NCBI RefSeq assembly: GCF_008973665.1
Contig: NZ_WACP01000025.1
Location: forward strand, 1-45,093
Length of the DNA: 45,093 nt
From: Paenibacillus tengchongensis
GTDB lineage: Bacteria; Bacillota; Bacilli; Paenibacillales; Paenibacillaceae
Reading direction: 5' to 3'
This document shows positions 24,228 to 32,637 of this stretch, piece after piece; the first letter of the stretch is position 1; every line of letters begins with the position of its first letter. Position numbers and translations under genes: made by a program. The notes under the pieces are model-generated. The model did not search any database. It was given only the letters and a program-made list of their open reading frames with translations, and was not told the origin of the DNA.

Positions 24228-25400
24228 ATGAACAAAAGAAAACTGTTACGGAAAATGACGGTAACGCTGCTGCTCGGCGGGCTTGTGGCTGGCGGCTGGG
24301 GAGCTGCGGCCCCGTCTGCACAAACGGCTGCCGCTGCCCCTGCCTGCGGCAGCGGCGACCACGGTCTGCTGCAGGAGCTGCAGGCGAAGCAGGCCTCGGA
24401 CGGTAATGCGCCCCTCAGCTTTAACGATATCAGCTTCCTCAGCGGCGACACGGGCCGGGCGGCCGGCAACGGCTTCATGATCGGCACCTCAAACGGCGGA
24501 TGCCAATTTCAGACGATTTATGAAGGCCAGTGGAATTTCCGGCAAATGTCGTTTCCCGACAACGTTCATGGCTGGGCGTTAGCATCCGTACAAGACGGAT
24601 CGGCGAACTATCTGATCGCCACTTCCGACGGCGGCTCTACCTGGAAGCGTCTCGGGCAGCAGGCAGTTACCTTCGAACGGATTAATTTTCAGGACCATAA
24701 GCACGGCTTCGGGTACAACCGTGCTTCCACCTATTATACGGCTGACGGCGGAGCGAGCTGGAGCCGCATTCCAACTCCGCCCAATACACGCGGGGCTGAA
24801 TTTACCAGCCGGAGCAGCGGCTGGGCGGTGGTGGTCGCTCCCGGGGAGGGCTACCGGGTCATGAAGACCGCAGACGGAGGCAAAAGCTGGAGTCTTGCGC
24901 TTAAGGCCAAATACAGTTATCCGGAATACGGACGGGTGTATGTTGGGGGCAAGCAGGTGTACGCGCTGCTATACGGGGAAACAGGAATGTCTCAGACCTC
25001 CTATTCCCTGTATGCCAGTTCCGACAACGGGGCGCACTTTAGACGTGTGATCGCCGAGTCGACGGCGGGCGGCGGACCGGCGCCGGGCAGCGGCCAGGCG
25101 CAGCATACGTCCGGACCCGCTTCCGGGAAGCCGGGCAATATGCAGCTGGCAGGCGGCAGCACGGCCTTTCTGGCCGGCTATTCTCCGGCCGGCGAGCAAG
25201 TGGCCGTCGGCCGCACCTATAACGGGGGCGCCGATTGGGTCAACCTTCCGGCGATAGAGGGTTATGAGGGGGTAATCTCTTTTCCGGATAAGCAGAAGGG
25301 CTGGCTGGCGGCAAGCGGGCCGGAAGGAAGCTCCTTGTATGCTACGGCGGACGGGGGAGCGAACTGGAAGGTTAAATTTACGTTTAAGGGAACTGAATAA
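24228..25400 (+). CDS. secreted Asp-box (BNR) beta-propeller protein
   Basis: The 390-residue product has a signal peptide (basic MNKRKLLRK, hydrophobic to about 28, Ala-rich cleavage region to about 38). It then carries six Asp-box-like repeats in a photosynthesis-assembly/YCF48-type or sialidase-like propeller: SDGGSTWK, TADGGASW, TADGGKSW, SSDNGAHF, TYNGGADW and TADGGANW. A Gly/Ser/Pro-rich insert (about 282-308) separates the fourth and fifth. There is no sialidase catalytic Arg triad that I can see, so it is probably a binding or scaffold protein outside the cell. The ATG at 24228 follows AGGAGGTG. It is a single gene, divergent from pbpG. Confidence 0.85.
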   Translation: MNKRKLLRKMTVTLLLGGLVAGGWGAAAPSAQTAAAAPACGSGDHGLLQELQAKQASDGNAPLSFNDISFLSGDTGRAAGNGFMIGTSNGGCQFQTIYEGQWNFRQMSFPDNVHGWALASVQDGSANYLIATSDGGSTWKRLGQQAVTFERINFQDHKHGFGYNRASTYYTADGGASWSRIPTPPNTRGAEFTSRSSGWAVVVAPGEGYRVMKTADGGKSWSLALKAKYSYPEYGRVYVGGKQVYALLYGETGMSQTSYSLYASSDNGAHFRRVIAESTAGGGPAPGSGQAQHTSGPASGKPGNMQLAGGSTAFLAGYSPAGEQVAVGRTYNGGADWVNLPAIEGYEGVISFPDKQKGWLAASGPEGSSLYATADGGANWKVKFTFKGTE

Positions 25401-25421
25401 GGCTCCAAAGGCTCCACCGCG

Positions 25422-25446
25422 CGGCTCCTTAAGGGGGCCGTTTTTT
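25422..25446 (+). terminator. terminator after the propeller gene
   Basis: CGGC-CC/GG-GCCG arms (25422-25428 with 25433-25440) are followed by TTTTTT. Confidence 0.8.
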
Positions 25447-25550
25447 CTTGCCTGTCCGTTTGCAGCTGCCGTGGGGGCCGAAGTGTGATTTTATCCGCCG
25501 GTATGGTAAAATTTTAGGTACTTTGAATCCGGCAAGGAGGAGTGTCATTC

Positions 25551-26417
25551 ATGTCATCCAAGACCTTTCGTGTATCCGCCGTGCAGTATCATTTACATAC
25601 AATCGCATCCTTTGAGGAGTTTGCCGCCCAATGCGAGCATTACGTCCGGACGGCCGCAGAGTACAGCGCCGACTTTGTGCTGTTTCCCGAATTCCTGACC
25701 ACTCAGCTGATGTCCATCGGGGACGGACAGGGCCATGCCCTGACTATTGAAGACCTGCCGCAGTTTACAGACCGGTATCGCGGCATGTTCTCTGGATTAG
25801 CGCGGACCTACGGCATGCACATTATTGGCGGCACCCATGTGCTGCGCCGGAACGGCAAGCTGTACAATGTGGCGCACCTCTTTTATCCGGACGGCCGGAT
25901 TGCCGAGCAGGCCAAGCTGCACATTACACCCGCTGAGGTCGAAGGCTGGAATATGGGGGCTGGCGAGGGGCTGGAAGTGTTTGAAACGGACAAAGGCACC
26001 ATCGCCATGCTGACCTGCTATGACATCGAGTTTCCGGAGATCGTGCGGATGGCCAGAGCCAAAGGGGCCGATGTCATCTTCTGCCCGTCCTGCACGGATG
26101 ACCGCCACGGCTTTCACCGGGTCAGATACACAAGCCATGCCCGTACGGTCGAGAATCAGATTTATGTGGTGCTGACCGGCACGGTCGGCTCCTTGCCGAC
26201 AGTGGACCTGATGCGCGCCAACTTCGGGCAGGCGGCGGTGATCACCCCGAACGACATCCCGTTTCCGCCGCAGGGCCTGCTGGCCGAAGGAGAAATCAAC
26301 TCCGATATGATCATTACCGCCGATCTGGATCTGGAGCTGCTCTACCGCGTCCGCGAGAAGGGCTCGGTAACGACCTGGCGCGACCGGAGAACCGACCTTT
26401 ATACAGATTGGTCGTAA
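25551..26417 (+). CDS. carbon-nitrogen hydrolase (nitrilase superfamily)
   Basis: The 288-residue product has the nitrilase catalytic triad Glu47 (LFPEF), Lys122 (QAKLH) and Cys156 (LTCYDIEFPE), so it should hydrolyse an amide or nitrile in the cytosol through a thioester. The sequence resembles the C-terminal half of B. subtilis YhcX, where a GNAT domain and this hydrolase are fused. The next gene encodes the GNAT partner. I choose the ATG at 25551, about 10 bases after AAGGAGGA; the GTG at 25542 abuts that site. The substrate is unknown. It is the first gene of a three-gene plus-strand group. Confidence 0.92.
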   Translation: MSSKTFRVSAVQYHLHTIASFEEFAAQCEHYVRTAAEYSADFVLFPEFLTTQLMSIGDGQGHALTIEDLPQFTDRYRGMFSGLARTYGMHIIGGTHVLRRNGKLYNVAHLFYPDGRIAEQAKLHITPAEVEGWNMGAGEGLEVFETDKGTIAMLTCYDIEFPEIVRMARAKGADVIFCPSCTDDRHGFHRVRYTSHARTVENQIYVVLTGTVGSLPTVDLMRANFGQAAVITPNDIPFPPQGLLAEGEINSDMIITADLDLELLYRVREKGSVTTWRDRRTDLYTDWS

Positions 26418-26429
26418 GGGGAGGCGCCG

Positions 26430-27107
26430 ATGTACTATAAATCCTTTTATGCTTTTGACGGCAAAACCCCGGTTCCGGCTGTAATCCGCCAATATAATGA
26501 AGAGGATTTCGCCGAGCTGATGATCATTCAGGCCGAGGCGTTTCCGCCTCCATACCCCGCAGAAGCGCTATGGAACCGGGAGCAGCTCTTCAATCATGTG
26601 ACCTTATTTCCCGAAGGAGCGCTATGCGCAGAAGTGGGCGGCGAGCTGGCCGGTTCGGTAACCGCTTTGAAAATCTTCTTTGAGCAAGGCGGTGCGGGGG
26701 CGCGGCATTCCTGGTCGGAGGTAACAGCGGACGGCTACCTGACCACTCATGTTCCGGATGGAAACGCCTTATATATCGCAGATCTGTGCGTCCGCCCCAA
26801 ATTCCGCAAGCTGGGGCTGGGCAAGGAACTCGTCCAGTCGCTTTATCATGTGGTTGTCGAACAGAAGCTGCAGCGGCTGCTGGGAGCCGGACGCATGCCG
26901 GGCTACCATCTTCAGGCTGAACGGCTGAGTGCGGAGCGTTATCTGCAGGCGGTGGTCGCCGGCGAGCTGGCCGACCCCGTCATCACCTTCCTGCTCCGCT
27001 GCGGGCGGACGCCGGTCGAGGTAATTCCCGAATATCTCGAGGATGAAGAATCGTGCAATTATGCGGCGCTCATGGAGTGGCGCAATCCGTTTACCCATTC
27101 GAACTGA
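26430..27107 (+). CDS. GNAT acetyltransferase, partner of the nitrilase
   Basis: The 225-residue product contains a GNAT fold with LYIADLCVRPKFRKLGLGKELVQSLY (given here as two neighbouring parts: LYIADLCVRPKFRK, then LGLGKELVQSLY), the acetyl-CoA loop. The long insert after the beta4 strand and the pairing with a nitrilase resemble the N-terminal half of YhcX-type proteins. The ATG at 26430 follows AAGGGGAGG and is 12 bases after the hydrolase stop, so the two are cotranscribed. A joint role in making and opening an acylated amide is an inference. In B. subtilis one polypeptide carries both functions; here they are split. Confidence 0.88.
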   Translation: MYYKSFYAFDGKTPVPAVIRQYNEEDFAELMIIQAEAFPPPYPAEALWNREQLFNHVTLFPEGALCAEVGGELAGSVTALKIFFEQGGAGARHSWSEVTADGYLTTHVPDGNALYIADLCVRPKFRKLGLGKELVQSLYHVVVEQKLQRLLGAGRMPGYHLQAERLSAERYLQAVVAGELADPVITFLLRCGRTPVEVIPEYLEDEESCNYAALMEWRNPFTHSN

Positions 27108-27127
27108 AACCGGAGGAGAAATGTCTT

Positions 27128-27802
27128 ATGGAATATGTGCGTATCGCCAGTATTGAAGATCCGTTGTTCAGACAAGTGCATCAGCTGTTATCCGAGGTGT
27201 TCCCGCCGGAGGAAGTGCTGGAGTACAGCCTCTGGAAGGAACCGTTGGAAGATCCGGGTATCCGCGTATTCGCGGCTGTTCATGAAGGGGTGGTAGTAGG
27301 GACGACGGAGTACCGTTACTACGCCGACTGGAATGTGGCGATGACCGATTTCACGATCATCGGCAGGGAGGGACTAGGCATCGGGCGGTTTCTAGCCCAC
27401 AGCCGGCTGAAAGATCTGCAGAAGCTGGCGCAGGAGAACGGACAATCCGCGCTGTACGGGATGTTCGCGGAAATTTATGACCCTTACCGTGTCCAGGAGC
27501 ATGAATTCGGCGGCATTAAACCCATGGACCCGTTTGTGCGCCGTGAGGTTCTGTCGCATCTTGGATATAAGCGCATCGGATTCCCCTATGTTCATCCCTC
27601 CTGGCAGGGCGACGGCGAAGCGGTAACGGGGCTGGATCTTTGCTTTATGCCACAGGACGAGGAGCAGAATGTGCTGGAGGCGCGGCTCGCAGCCGATTTC
27701 CTGAGCCGGTATTACGCCGTGCTGGAGAATAAGCCGCAGGCCTGGCTCGACATGGTAGCCCGGTTGCGCACCCAGGATAAGCTGGCGCTGCTTCCCATTT
27801 AA
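27128..27802 (+). CDS. GNAT-like protein, third gene of the nitrilase group
   Basis: The 224-residue product has the sequence run of a GNAT fold: TTEYRYYADWNVAMTDFTIIG then EGLGIGRFLAHSRLKDLQKLA as the acetyl-CoA loop, followed by a long C-terminal part with FAEIYDPYRV and HLGYKRIGFPYVHPSWQ. It lacks a strong Q/RxxGxG/A signature, so activity is less sure. I choose the ATG at 27128, nine bases after GGAGGAG; the frame could extend back into the previous gene. It starts 20 bases after the GNAT partner stop and appears to be in the same operon. I do not know the substrate. No clear terminator follows; a TTGACC/TACAAT promoter with 19-base spacing (27835-27865) serves the next genes. Confidence 0.8.
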   Translation: MEYVRIASIEDPLFRQVHQLLSEVFPPEEVLEYSLWKEPLEDPGIRVFAAVHEGVVVGTTEYRYYADWNVAMTDFTIIGREGLGIGRFLAHSRLKDLQKLAQENGQSALYGMFAEIYDPYRVQEHEFGGIKPMDPFVRREVLSHLGYKRIGFPYVHPSWQGDGEAVTGLDLCFMPQDEEQNVLEARLAADFLSRYYAVLENKPQAWLDMVARLRTQDKLALLPI

Positions 27803-27961
27803 TCGTAAACGGCGCTTCCAATTTCATCATTGAATTGACCGTGTGAACTGGATATAGTGTACAATGGGAAAGCGGATGAAGTCTCGGCCATTGGCTGCGC
27901 CTGTGTAAGGGCCAATGGCGGATGGGCCATCATCTAATTGATTTCGAGCGAGGAACAGAAG

Positions 27962-28405
27962 ATGCCTGAAATACTACCGGATAAATATAAGGTCGCCATT
28001 ACCCTGGAGAGTATGCAGGACGGGCAGCGCAGCGTGCTTCAGGCCCGGGGCGAAGCCGTCGCCCGGGGAGCGCAGCTGTATATCCGTTATGAGGAAGTCC
28101 AGCAGGGGCCGAGAGGAGAACAGGTATCCGTCCGCAACACGCTGAAGATTTCGGAAAGCGGGCTGAAGCTGATCCGGCACGGCGGAGTCGAGTCCGAGCA
28201 GTCTTTTGCGCCGGGAACCCGCCAGCCGGGCTTTTACCGTTCGCCCTACACCCAGTTTAATCTTTCCACGGACACCCGCAGGCTCGATATTTCCCGCAGC
28301 GGCCGTTCGCTGACGGTCTCTTGGGATTACGACCTGTATGTATATGAAGCATTATCAGGGGAATTCGCGATCAGTATGCAAATACAGGAGGAAACAGAGT
28401 CATGA
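27962..28405 (+). CDS. ywiB: YwiB family protein (DUF1934)
   Basis: The 147-residue product is a soluble, beta-rich protein of the DUF1934 family, which has a lipocalin-like barrel; function is not known. Typical is the alternating hydrophobic pattern ending in LTVSWDYDLYVYEALSGEF. It is directly upstream of argS, as in B. subtilis ywiB-argS. I choose the ATG at 27962, seven bases after GAGGA; an upstream TTG at 27938 has no binding site. Its stop overlaps the argS start by four bases (ATGA), which implies translational coupling. Confidence 0.9.
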   Translation: MPEILPDKYKVAITLESMQDGQRSVLQARGEAVARGAQLYIRYEEVQQGPRGEQVSVRNTLKISESGLKLIRHGGVESEQSFAPGTRQPGFYRSPYTQFNLSTDTRRLDISRSGRSLTVSWDYDLYVYEALSGEFAISMQIQEETES

Positions 28406-30087
28406 CACAATCGTTAAATCCGCTTCAGCTGGCCCACGAACGGGTCAAAGAAGCAGTGGCCGAAGCGGTAGTCGCCGCCGGTCTGGTGGCGAGAGAGGAG
28501 CTGCCGGCCATCACGCTGGAGGTTCCGAAGGATAAGGCGCACGGCGATTTGGCCACTAATGCCGCCATGCAGCTGACTAAGATTGCGAAGCGCAATCCGC
28601 GGCAGATCGCCGAGGCGATTATTGAGCATTTGAATACGGAGGGCGCATCCATTGAGAAGGCGGAAATCGCCGGACCGGGCTTCATCAACTTCACACTCTC
28701 CAAGAGCTATCTCTATCCGGTAATTGCGCTTGCCGCCGAGCAAGGCGACAATTACGGCCGCATAGACGTTGGAGCAGGCAAGCGGGTGGAGATGGAGTTC
28801 GTCAGCGCCAATCCGACCGGCAGCCTGCATCTGGGCCATGCCCGCGGCGCCGCCGTCGGCGATGCCCTCTGCAATCTGCTGGACTTCGCCGGCTATGAGG
28901 TGACACGCGAGTATTACATCAACGATGCCGGCAACCAGGTCGCCAATCTGAGCAAGTCGATCGAGGCCCGGTATCTTCAGGAGCTGGGCCAGGAAGCCGA
29001 GATGCCGGAGGACGGCTACCACGGCGAGGACATCAAGGGCTTTGCCAAGGAACTGGTTGCAGAGCAGGGCGACGCCCTGCTGGGGATGGCACCGGGCGAC
29101 CGCGCAGCCTTCCTGCGCAATTATGGCCTTGCCAAAGAGCTGGACAAGATCAAACGCGACCTCAACCGCTTCCGCGTCAACTTCGATATCTGGTTCAGCG
29201 AAACCTCGCTGTACGAGAACGGGCAGGTGCTGCGCGCGCTCGATGAGCTGCGCGAGCGGGGCGAAGTCTACGAGAAGGACGGGGCAACCTGGCTGAATAC
29301 GACGAAATACGGCGACGACAAGGACCGCGTGCTGATCAAGAATGACGGCACCTATACCTACCTGACCCCGGATATTGCCTATCATAACGATAAGTACCTC
29401 CGCGGCTACGATACCATGATCAATATCTGGGGCGCCGACCATCACGGCTACATCCCGCGCATGAAAGCGGCGATGTCCGCGCTGGGCAACGATCCCGGGA
29501 AGCTGGTCGTGCTGATCGCCCAGATGGTCAGCCTGTTCCAGAACGGCGAGAAGGTCAAGATGTCCAAGCGTACCGGCAAAGCCGTGACGATGGAGGACTT
29601 GATGGAGGAAGTGGGACTCGACGCCATCCGCTACTTCTTCACCATGCGCAGCATGGATTCGCATCTGGATTTTGACATGGATCTGGCGATTTCGACATCC
29701 AATGAGAATCCGGTCTATTACGTGCAGTATGCGCATGCGCGGATCTGCAGCATCTTCCGTCAGGCCGAAGAGCAGGGCATCACGCTGCCTGAGCTGTCAT
29801 CGCTCGACTTCTCCAAGCTGACGGCTGCCCACGAATATGAGCTGCTGCGCAAGATCGGCGAGCTGCCGGGCGAAATATCCGTCGCTGCGGAGAGCTATGC
29901 GCCGCACCGCCTGATCCGGTATGTCTACGATCTGGCTGCGCTGTTCCACAGCTACTACAAAGCTGAGCGCGTCATTACCGAGGACAGCGCACAGACGCTG
30001 GCCCGGCTCGCGCTGCTCGGCGCCACGCGCACGGCGATTGCCAACGTGCTGCGCCTCGTCGGCGTTACCGCGCCGGAGCGCATGTAA
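28402..30087 (+). CDS. argS: arginyl-tRNA synthetase
   Basis: ArgS charges tRNA-Arg and needs the tRNA for amino acid activation. The 561-residue class I enzyme shows the N-terminal Add-1 tRNA D-loop-binding domain (about 1-110), the HLGH variant of the HIGH motif (143-146) in SANPTGSLHLGHARG, KMSKR (about residue 386, KVKMSKRTGKAVTM) and the C-terminal all-helical anticodon-binding domain. The ATG at 28402 follows AGGAGG and overlaps the ywiB stop as ATGA. No T-box lies upstream. A strong terminator at 30099-30137 ends the operon, facing the convergent S8 protease gene. Confidence 0.97.
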   Translation: MTQSLNPLQLAHERVKEAVAEAVVAAGLVAREELPAITLEVPKDKAHGDLATNAAMQLTKIAKRNPRQIAEAIIEHLNTEGASIEKAEIAGPGFINFTLSKSYLYPVIALAAEQGDNYGRIDVGAGKRVEMEFVSANPTGSLHLGHARGAAVGDALCNLLDFAGYEVTREYYINDAGNQVANLSKSIEARYLQELGQEAEMPEDGYHGEDIKGFAKELVAEQGDALLGMAPGDRAAFLRNYGLAKELDKIKRDLNRFRVNFDIWFSETSLYENGQVLRALDELRERGEVYEKDGATWLNTTKYGDDKDRVLIKNDGTYTYLTPDIAYHNDKYLRGYDTMINIWGADHHGYIPRMKAAMSALGNDPGKLVVLIAQMVSLFQNGEKVKMSKRTGKAVTMEDLMEEVGLDAIRYFFTMRSMDSHLDFDMDLAISTSNENPVYYVQYAHARICSIFRQAEEQGITLPELSSLDFSKLTAAHEYELLRKIGELPGEISVAAESYAPHRLIRYVYDLAALFHSYYKAERVITEDSAQTLARLALLGATRTAIANVLRLVGVTAPERM

Positions 30088-30098
30088 CGCAACATACC

Positions 30099-30137
30099 AA
30101 AGCACCGCCCTCCCTGCAACCGGGAGGGCGGTGCTTT
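30099..30137 (+). terminator. argS terminator
   Basis: A 16-bp perfect stem AAAGCACCGCCCTCCC/GGGAGGGCGGTGCTTT (30099-30114 with 30122-30137). The T-run after it is short, but the minus-strand side also ends in TTT, so it may serve the convergent S8 gene. Confidence 0.85.
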
Positions 30138-30151
30138 GCTGTTGGGCGGCG

Positions 30152-31318
30152 CTAGGCCTTGGCCGTGCGCCGCCTGGCCCGCACGCCTGCGCGCAGCAGG
30201 CGCAGGGCGTCGGCAGCCCCGCCGCCTAGCGCGGTGCGGCGCTGGCCCTTGCGCAGCCGCAGCGGCATCGCCGTGCGGCGTAAAAGCAGCTTCAGCTCCC
30301 GCGGCGATACGCCGGGGCGCAGGGCGAGCAGCAGGGCTGCGGCTCCCGTCACATGCGAGGTCGCCATGGAGGTGCCGCTCATCTCTTTGTAGCCCTCCTT
30401 CAGCCAGCAGGAGAGCACGCTTTCACCCGGGCCGTACACATCGATGTACGGCCCGCGGTTGCTGAAGGCCGCTACGCGGTGCCTTCGGTCCAGCGCGCCG
30501 ACGGCAATGGTCTCCGGGTAGCGGGCCGGATAGTCGCCGCCCCGCTTGCCGTCATTGCCGGATGAGGCGATGACGGCGATCCCGGCCCGGTAGGCCTTGA
30601 TCACCACCTCGTGCAGCGCTTTGCTCCGTGTTTTCATGCCGAAGCTCATATTGATAATATCGATTTTGTTCTGCACACACCAATCGATGCCAAGTACAAT
30701 GTCCGAGACATAGGCGGAGCCGTTATGATCAAATGCTTTGACCGGATAAATCAGGGACCGGGGGGCTACGCCCATCATTCCGCGGGTGCCGCCCGCCGCC
30801 GCCAGTGTGCCGGCAATGTGTGTGCCGTGCCCGTTGTCATCGAGCGGCAGCATGCCGCGGTGCAGCAGATTAACGCCTGCCGCCAGCGAGTGCTTGAGAT
30901 CGGGGTGGCGGTAATCGGCGCCGGTGTCGATCACTCCGATCTTCACATGTACTCCCGTTGATTTGGACCAGGCCTGCGGTGCGTGGATGGCTTTGACGCC
31001 CCAGGGCATAACGGCGGTGCCGCTCTTCTCGCCGGCAAGCGCGTGGATCTGAATCCGCAGGTCCTCTTCTATACAGACTTCGCCCGCATATTTGACCATC
31101 AGCTTCTCGGCGCCGGGCGCAGGCACAACAAAAGCCCGTATCAGCGGAGCCATCTGAATCCGTGCCGCTCCCGCCCGTTTAGCCTTCAGCAGTTTGAGCT
31201 GGGACAGCGCGCCGGCATAATGGCGGGCATCGTGAAAGGTGACGATGCGCCGCTCAGCATGACGGGGGGCAGCCGATATCTCTTCAAGCAGCATCTGCCA
31301 AAATCCGTAGTAATCCAT
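30152..31318 (-). CDS. subtilisin-like serine protease (S8), no signal peptide
   Basis: The 388-residue product has the S8 triad Asp131 (IGVIDTGAD), His164 (NGHGTHIAGT) and Ser317 (GTSMATSHV), plus oxyanion Asn255. An N-terminal propeptide-like region (about 1-100) lacks a signal peptide, and the mature core is basic at its C-terminus (RKGQRRT, RARRRTAKA). The lack of a secretion signal suggests a cytosolic or unconventionally exported protease, possibly like intracellular serine proteases, though the basic tail is unusual for those. The ATG at 31318 is about 12 bases after GAGGAGGGG. It is a single gene, convergent with argS. Confidence 0.9.
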   Translation of the reverse strand: MDYYGFWQMLLEEISAAPRHAERRIVTFHDARHYAGALSQLKLLKAKRAGAARIQMAPLIRAFVVPAPGAEKLMVKYAGEVCIEEDLRIQIHALAGEKSGTAVMPWGVKAIHAPQAWSKSTGVHVKIGVIDTGADYRHPDLKHSLAAGVNLLHRGMLPLDDNGHGTHIAGTLAAAGGTRGMMGVAPRSLIYPVKAFDHNGSAYVSDIVLGIDWCVQNKIDIINMSFGMKTRSKALHEVVIKAYRAGIAVIASSGNDGKRGGDYPARYPETIAVGALDRRHRVAAFSNRGPYIDVYGPGESVLSCWLKEGYKEMSGTSMATSHVTGAAALLLALRPGVSPRELKLLLRRTAMPLRLRKGQRRTALGGGAADALRLLRAGVRARRRTAKA

Positions 31319-31422
31319 AGGTTACGCCGTCCCCTCCTCGGTGCCGTGCTGACATATAGTATGAAGAGAGGCCTACCTCTGAATGGGAACTTGCCCTTTT
31401 TTGGGGAAATAGGCTGCCTTTC

Positions 31423-31556
31423 GTGTCAAAAAACCGGGCGTCACATAAAATATAGAAGAGGGCGCAGGCCTTCTGAATGCAACATCCCGTAAGGAGCCAT
31501 TCCTTGGCGCGGATACAGTCATGTGCGGAGGTTTTGCCTCCGCCTTTTTTGACGTG
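31423..31556 (+). ncRNA. candidate small RNA upstream of rpoE
   Basis: A 4-of-6 -35 GTGTCA (31423-31428), a 17-base spacer and TAAAAT (31446-31451) precede about 80 bases without a convincing gene. A strong terminator follows: GCGGAGG/CCTCCGC (31525-31531 with 31537-31543), then CTTTTTT. A short TTG-started frame with a good AAGGAG site exists at 31504, but its translation runs through the terminator hairpin and looks random. I see nothing else in the rest of the 31319-31771 gap except the hairpin at 31607-31622 and the rpoE promoter. Confidence 0.4.
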
Positions 31557-31606
31557 TCAGAATCTATACGCCTTTCGCAGACCCGGGTACCGCATCTCTA
31601 AGAAAA

Positions 31607-31630
31607 GCCCCGCTTTGCGGGGTTGTTTGG
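31607..31630 (+). terminator. short hairpin upstream of rpoE
   Basis: CCCCGC TTT GCGGGG (31608-31613 with 31617-31622) is followed by TTGTTTGG. It is terminator-like with a weak T-run. Confidence 0.45.
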
Positions 31631-31691
31631 CGATTGCATGACTTTCCGGGGGATGGCCTGGGTTTCGCTTGCATTTTGCCTCTAAATAGGT

Positions 31692-31719
31692 TTTACTTAG
31701 GTTTGTTAATGGATATTAT
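31692..31719 (+). promoter_or_regulatory. promoter of rpoE
   Basis: TTTACT (31692-31697), a 16-base spacer and TATTAT (31714-31719) lie 53 bases before the rpoE start. Confidence 0.55.
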
Positions 31720-31771
31720 GAAATAGAGATTAACGGGAATGTGATCAATGCGTGAGAGGAAGTGTCCTTTA

Positions 31772-32332
31772 GTGAGTACGCCACTCAATTTGAAGCTGGA
31801 CCCTGAGAAGATTCGAGAAATGCCGATGGTCGACCTGGCTTTCCTGGTGCTCAAAGCGGCCAATACACCATTTTATTACCGTGACCTAATGGTCGAAGTG
31901 GCCAAGCTGCGCGGTATGACCGAAGAAGAAACCAACGATACGATTGCCCAGTTATATACCGAGATCAACATCGACGGGCGTTTTGCCTGCGTAGGCACCA
32001 ATCTGTGGGGGCTGAAGCGCTGGTATCCGCTGGAACGTTCCGACGATCCTGTCGGCAACTCCAAGCGCCCGCGTATCATCAACGACGAAGACGACGATCT
32101 GGAAGACGACGATTTCACCGAGGAAGAAGACAGCTATGCTTCCGACGAGGATGATTTCGACGCTATCGATGAAGACCGCGACGATCTTTACTCTGACGAT
32201 GACAGCGAAGATGATGTTGATGATGAAGTCGTGATGGATGACGAGGATCTCGATGAAGACGAAGACGCGGAAGAAGAAGAGGATGAAGACCTGGGCGAAG
32301 ACGGCGACAGCAATCAGGACGACGATTATTAA
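31772..32332 (+). CDS. rpoE: RNA polymerase delta subunit
   Basis: RpoE is the delta subunit of Firmicute RNA polymerase, which speeds polymerase recycling and affects promoter selectivity. The 186-residue product has the globular N-terminal HARE-HTH domain (about 1-90, LAFLVLKAANTPFYYRDL) and a disordered, extremely acidic C-terminus (about 105-186; almost all Asp/Glu). I choose the GTG at 31772, which gives MSTPLNLK and follows GAGAGGAA at about 12 bases; the ATG at 31748 lacks a site of its own. The rpoE-pyrG order matches B. subtilis. Confidence 0.94.
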   Translation: MSTPLNLKLDPEKIREMPMVDLAFLVLKAANTPFYYRDLMVEVAKLRGMTEEETNDTIAQLYTEINIDGRFACVGTNLWGLKRWYPLERSDDPVGNSKRPRIINDEDDDLEDDDFTEEEDSYASDEDDFDAIDEDRDDLYSDDDSEDDVDDEVVMDDEDLDEDEDAEEEEDEDLGEDGDSNQDDDY

Positions 32333-32360
32333 TTTGTACAGCTAAGCTGTAAAACGTCCC

Positions 32361-32389
32361 TTGACATGGATTGGACCGTCGAGTAAACT
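32361..32389 (+). promoter_or_regulatory. pyrG promoter with GGGC start
   Basis: TTGACA (32361-32366), a 17-base spacer and TAAACT (32384-32389). The predicted start falls on GGGC (32397-32400), eight bases after the -10. A GGGC transcript start is the known feature that lets B. subtilis pyrG sense CTP through repeated addition of G. A second, weaker candidate promoter (TTGACG, 17 bases, GATAAA, 32562-32590) lies closer to pyrG. Confidence 0.6.
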
Positions 32390-32431
32390 ATTGCATGGGC
32401 TTATCATGAAAGTTAATATTGTTTCGAATTC

Positions 32432-32475
32432 AAAAAGTGCCCCGGCTCTACGGGTGTCACTTTTTTGTTTTTTTT
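32432..32475 (+). terminator. predicted CTP-sensitive attenuator of pyrG
   Basis: An 8-bp lower stem AAAAAGTG/CACTTTTT (32432-32439 with 32458-32465) and a CCC/GGG upper pairing surround GGCTCTAC, followed by TTTTTTGTTTTTTTT. The 5' arm carries a run of four C (32440-32443), the site to which extra G residues could pair. It can also be read as the rpoE terminator. Confidence 0.65.
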
Positions 32476-32637
32476 GGGTGCCAAGAAGCGCGATTTTCCA
32501 GAATTTTCAGGGAGACGCTTTTATTTTTTTGGCGGCGGAAGCAACTTTGAAGTTCCCCGTTTTGACGATGGAAAAAAGGGTTACGATAAACAAAAGCGTC
32601 CCCTGACTTTCTGGACTTTATTTAGGAGGGTTTTACA

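Noticed and set aside
31504..31638. Short TTG-started frame with a good AAGGAG site before rpoE
   Set aside because: The translation (MARIQSCAEVLPPP and so on) resembles no known protein and would run through a strong terminator; the site may be coincidental.
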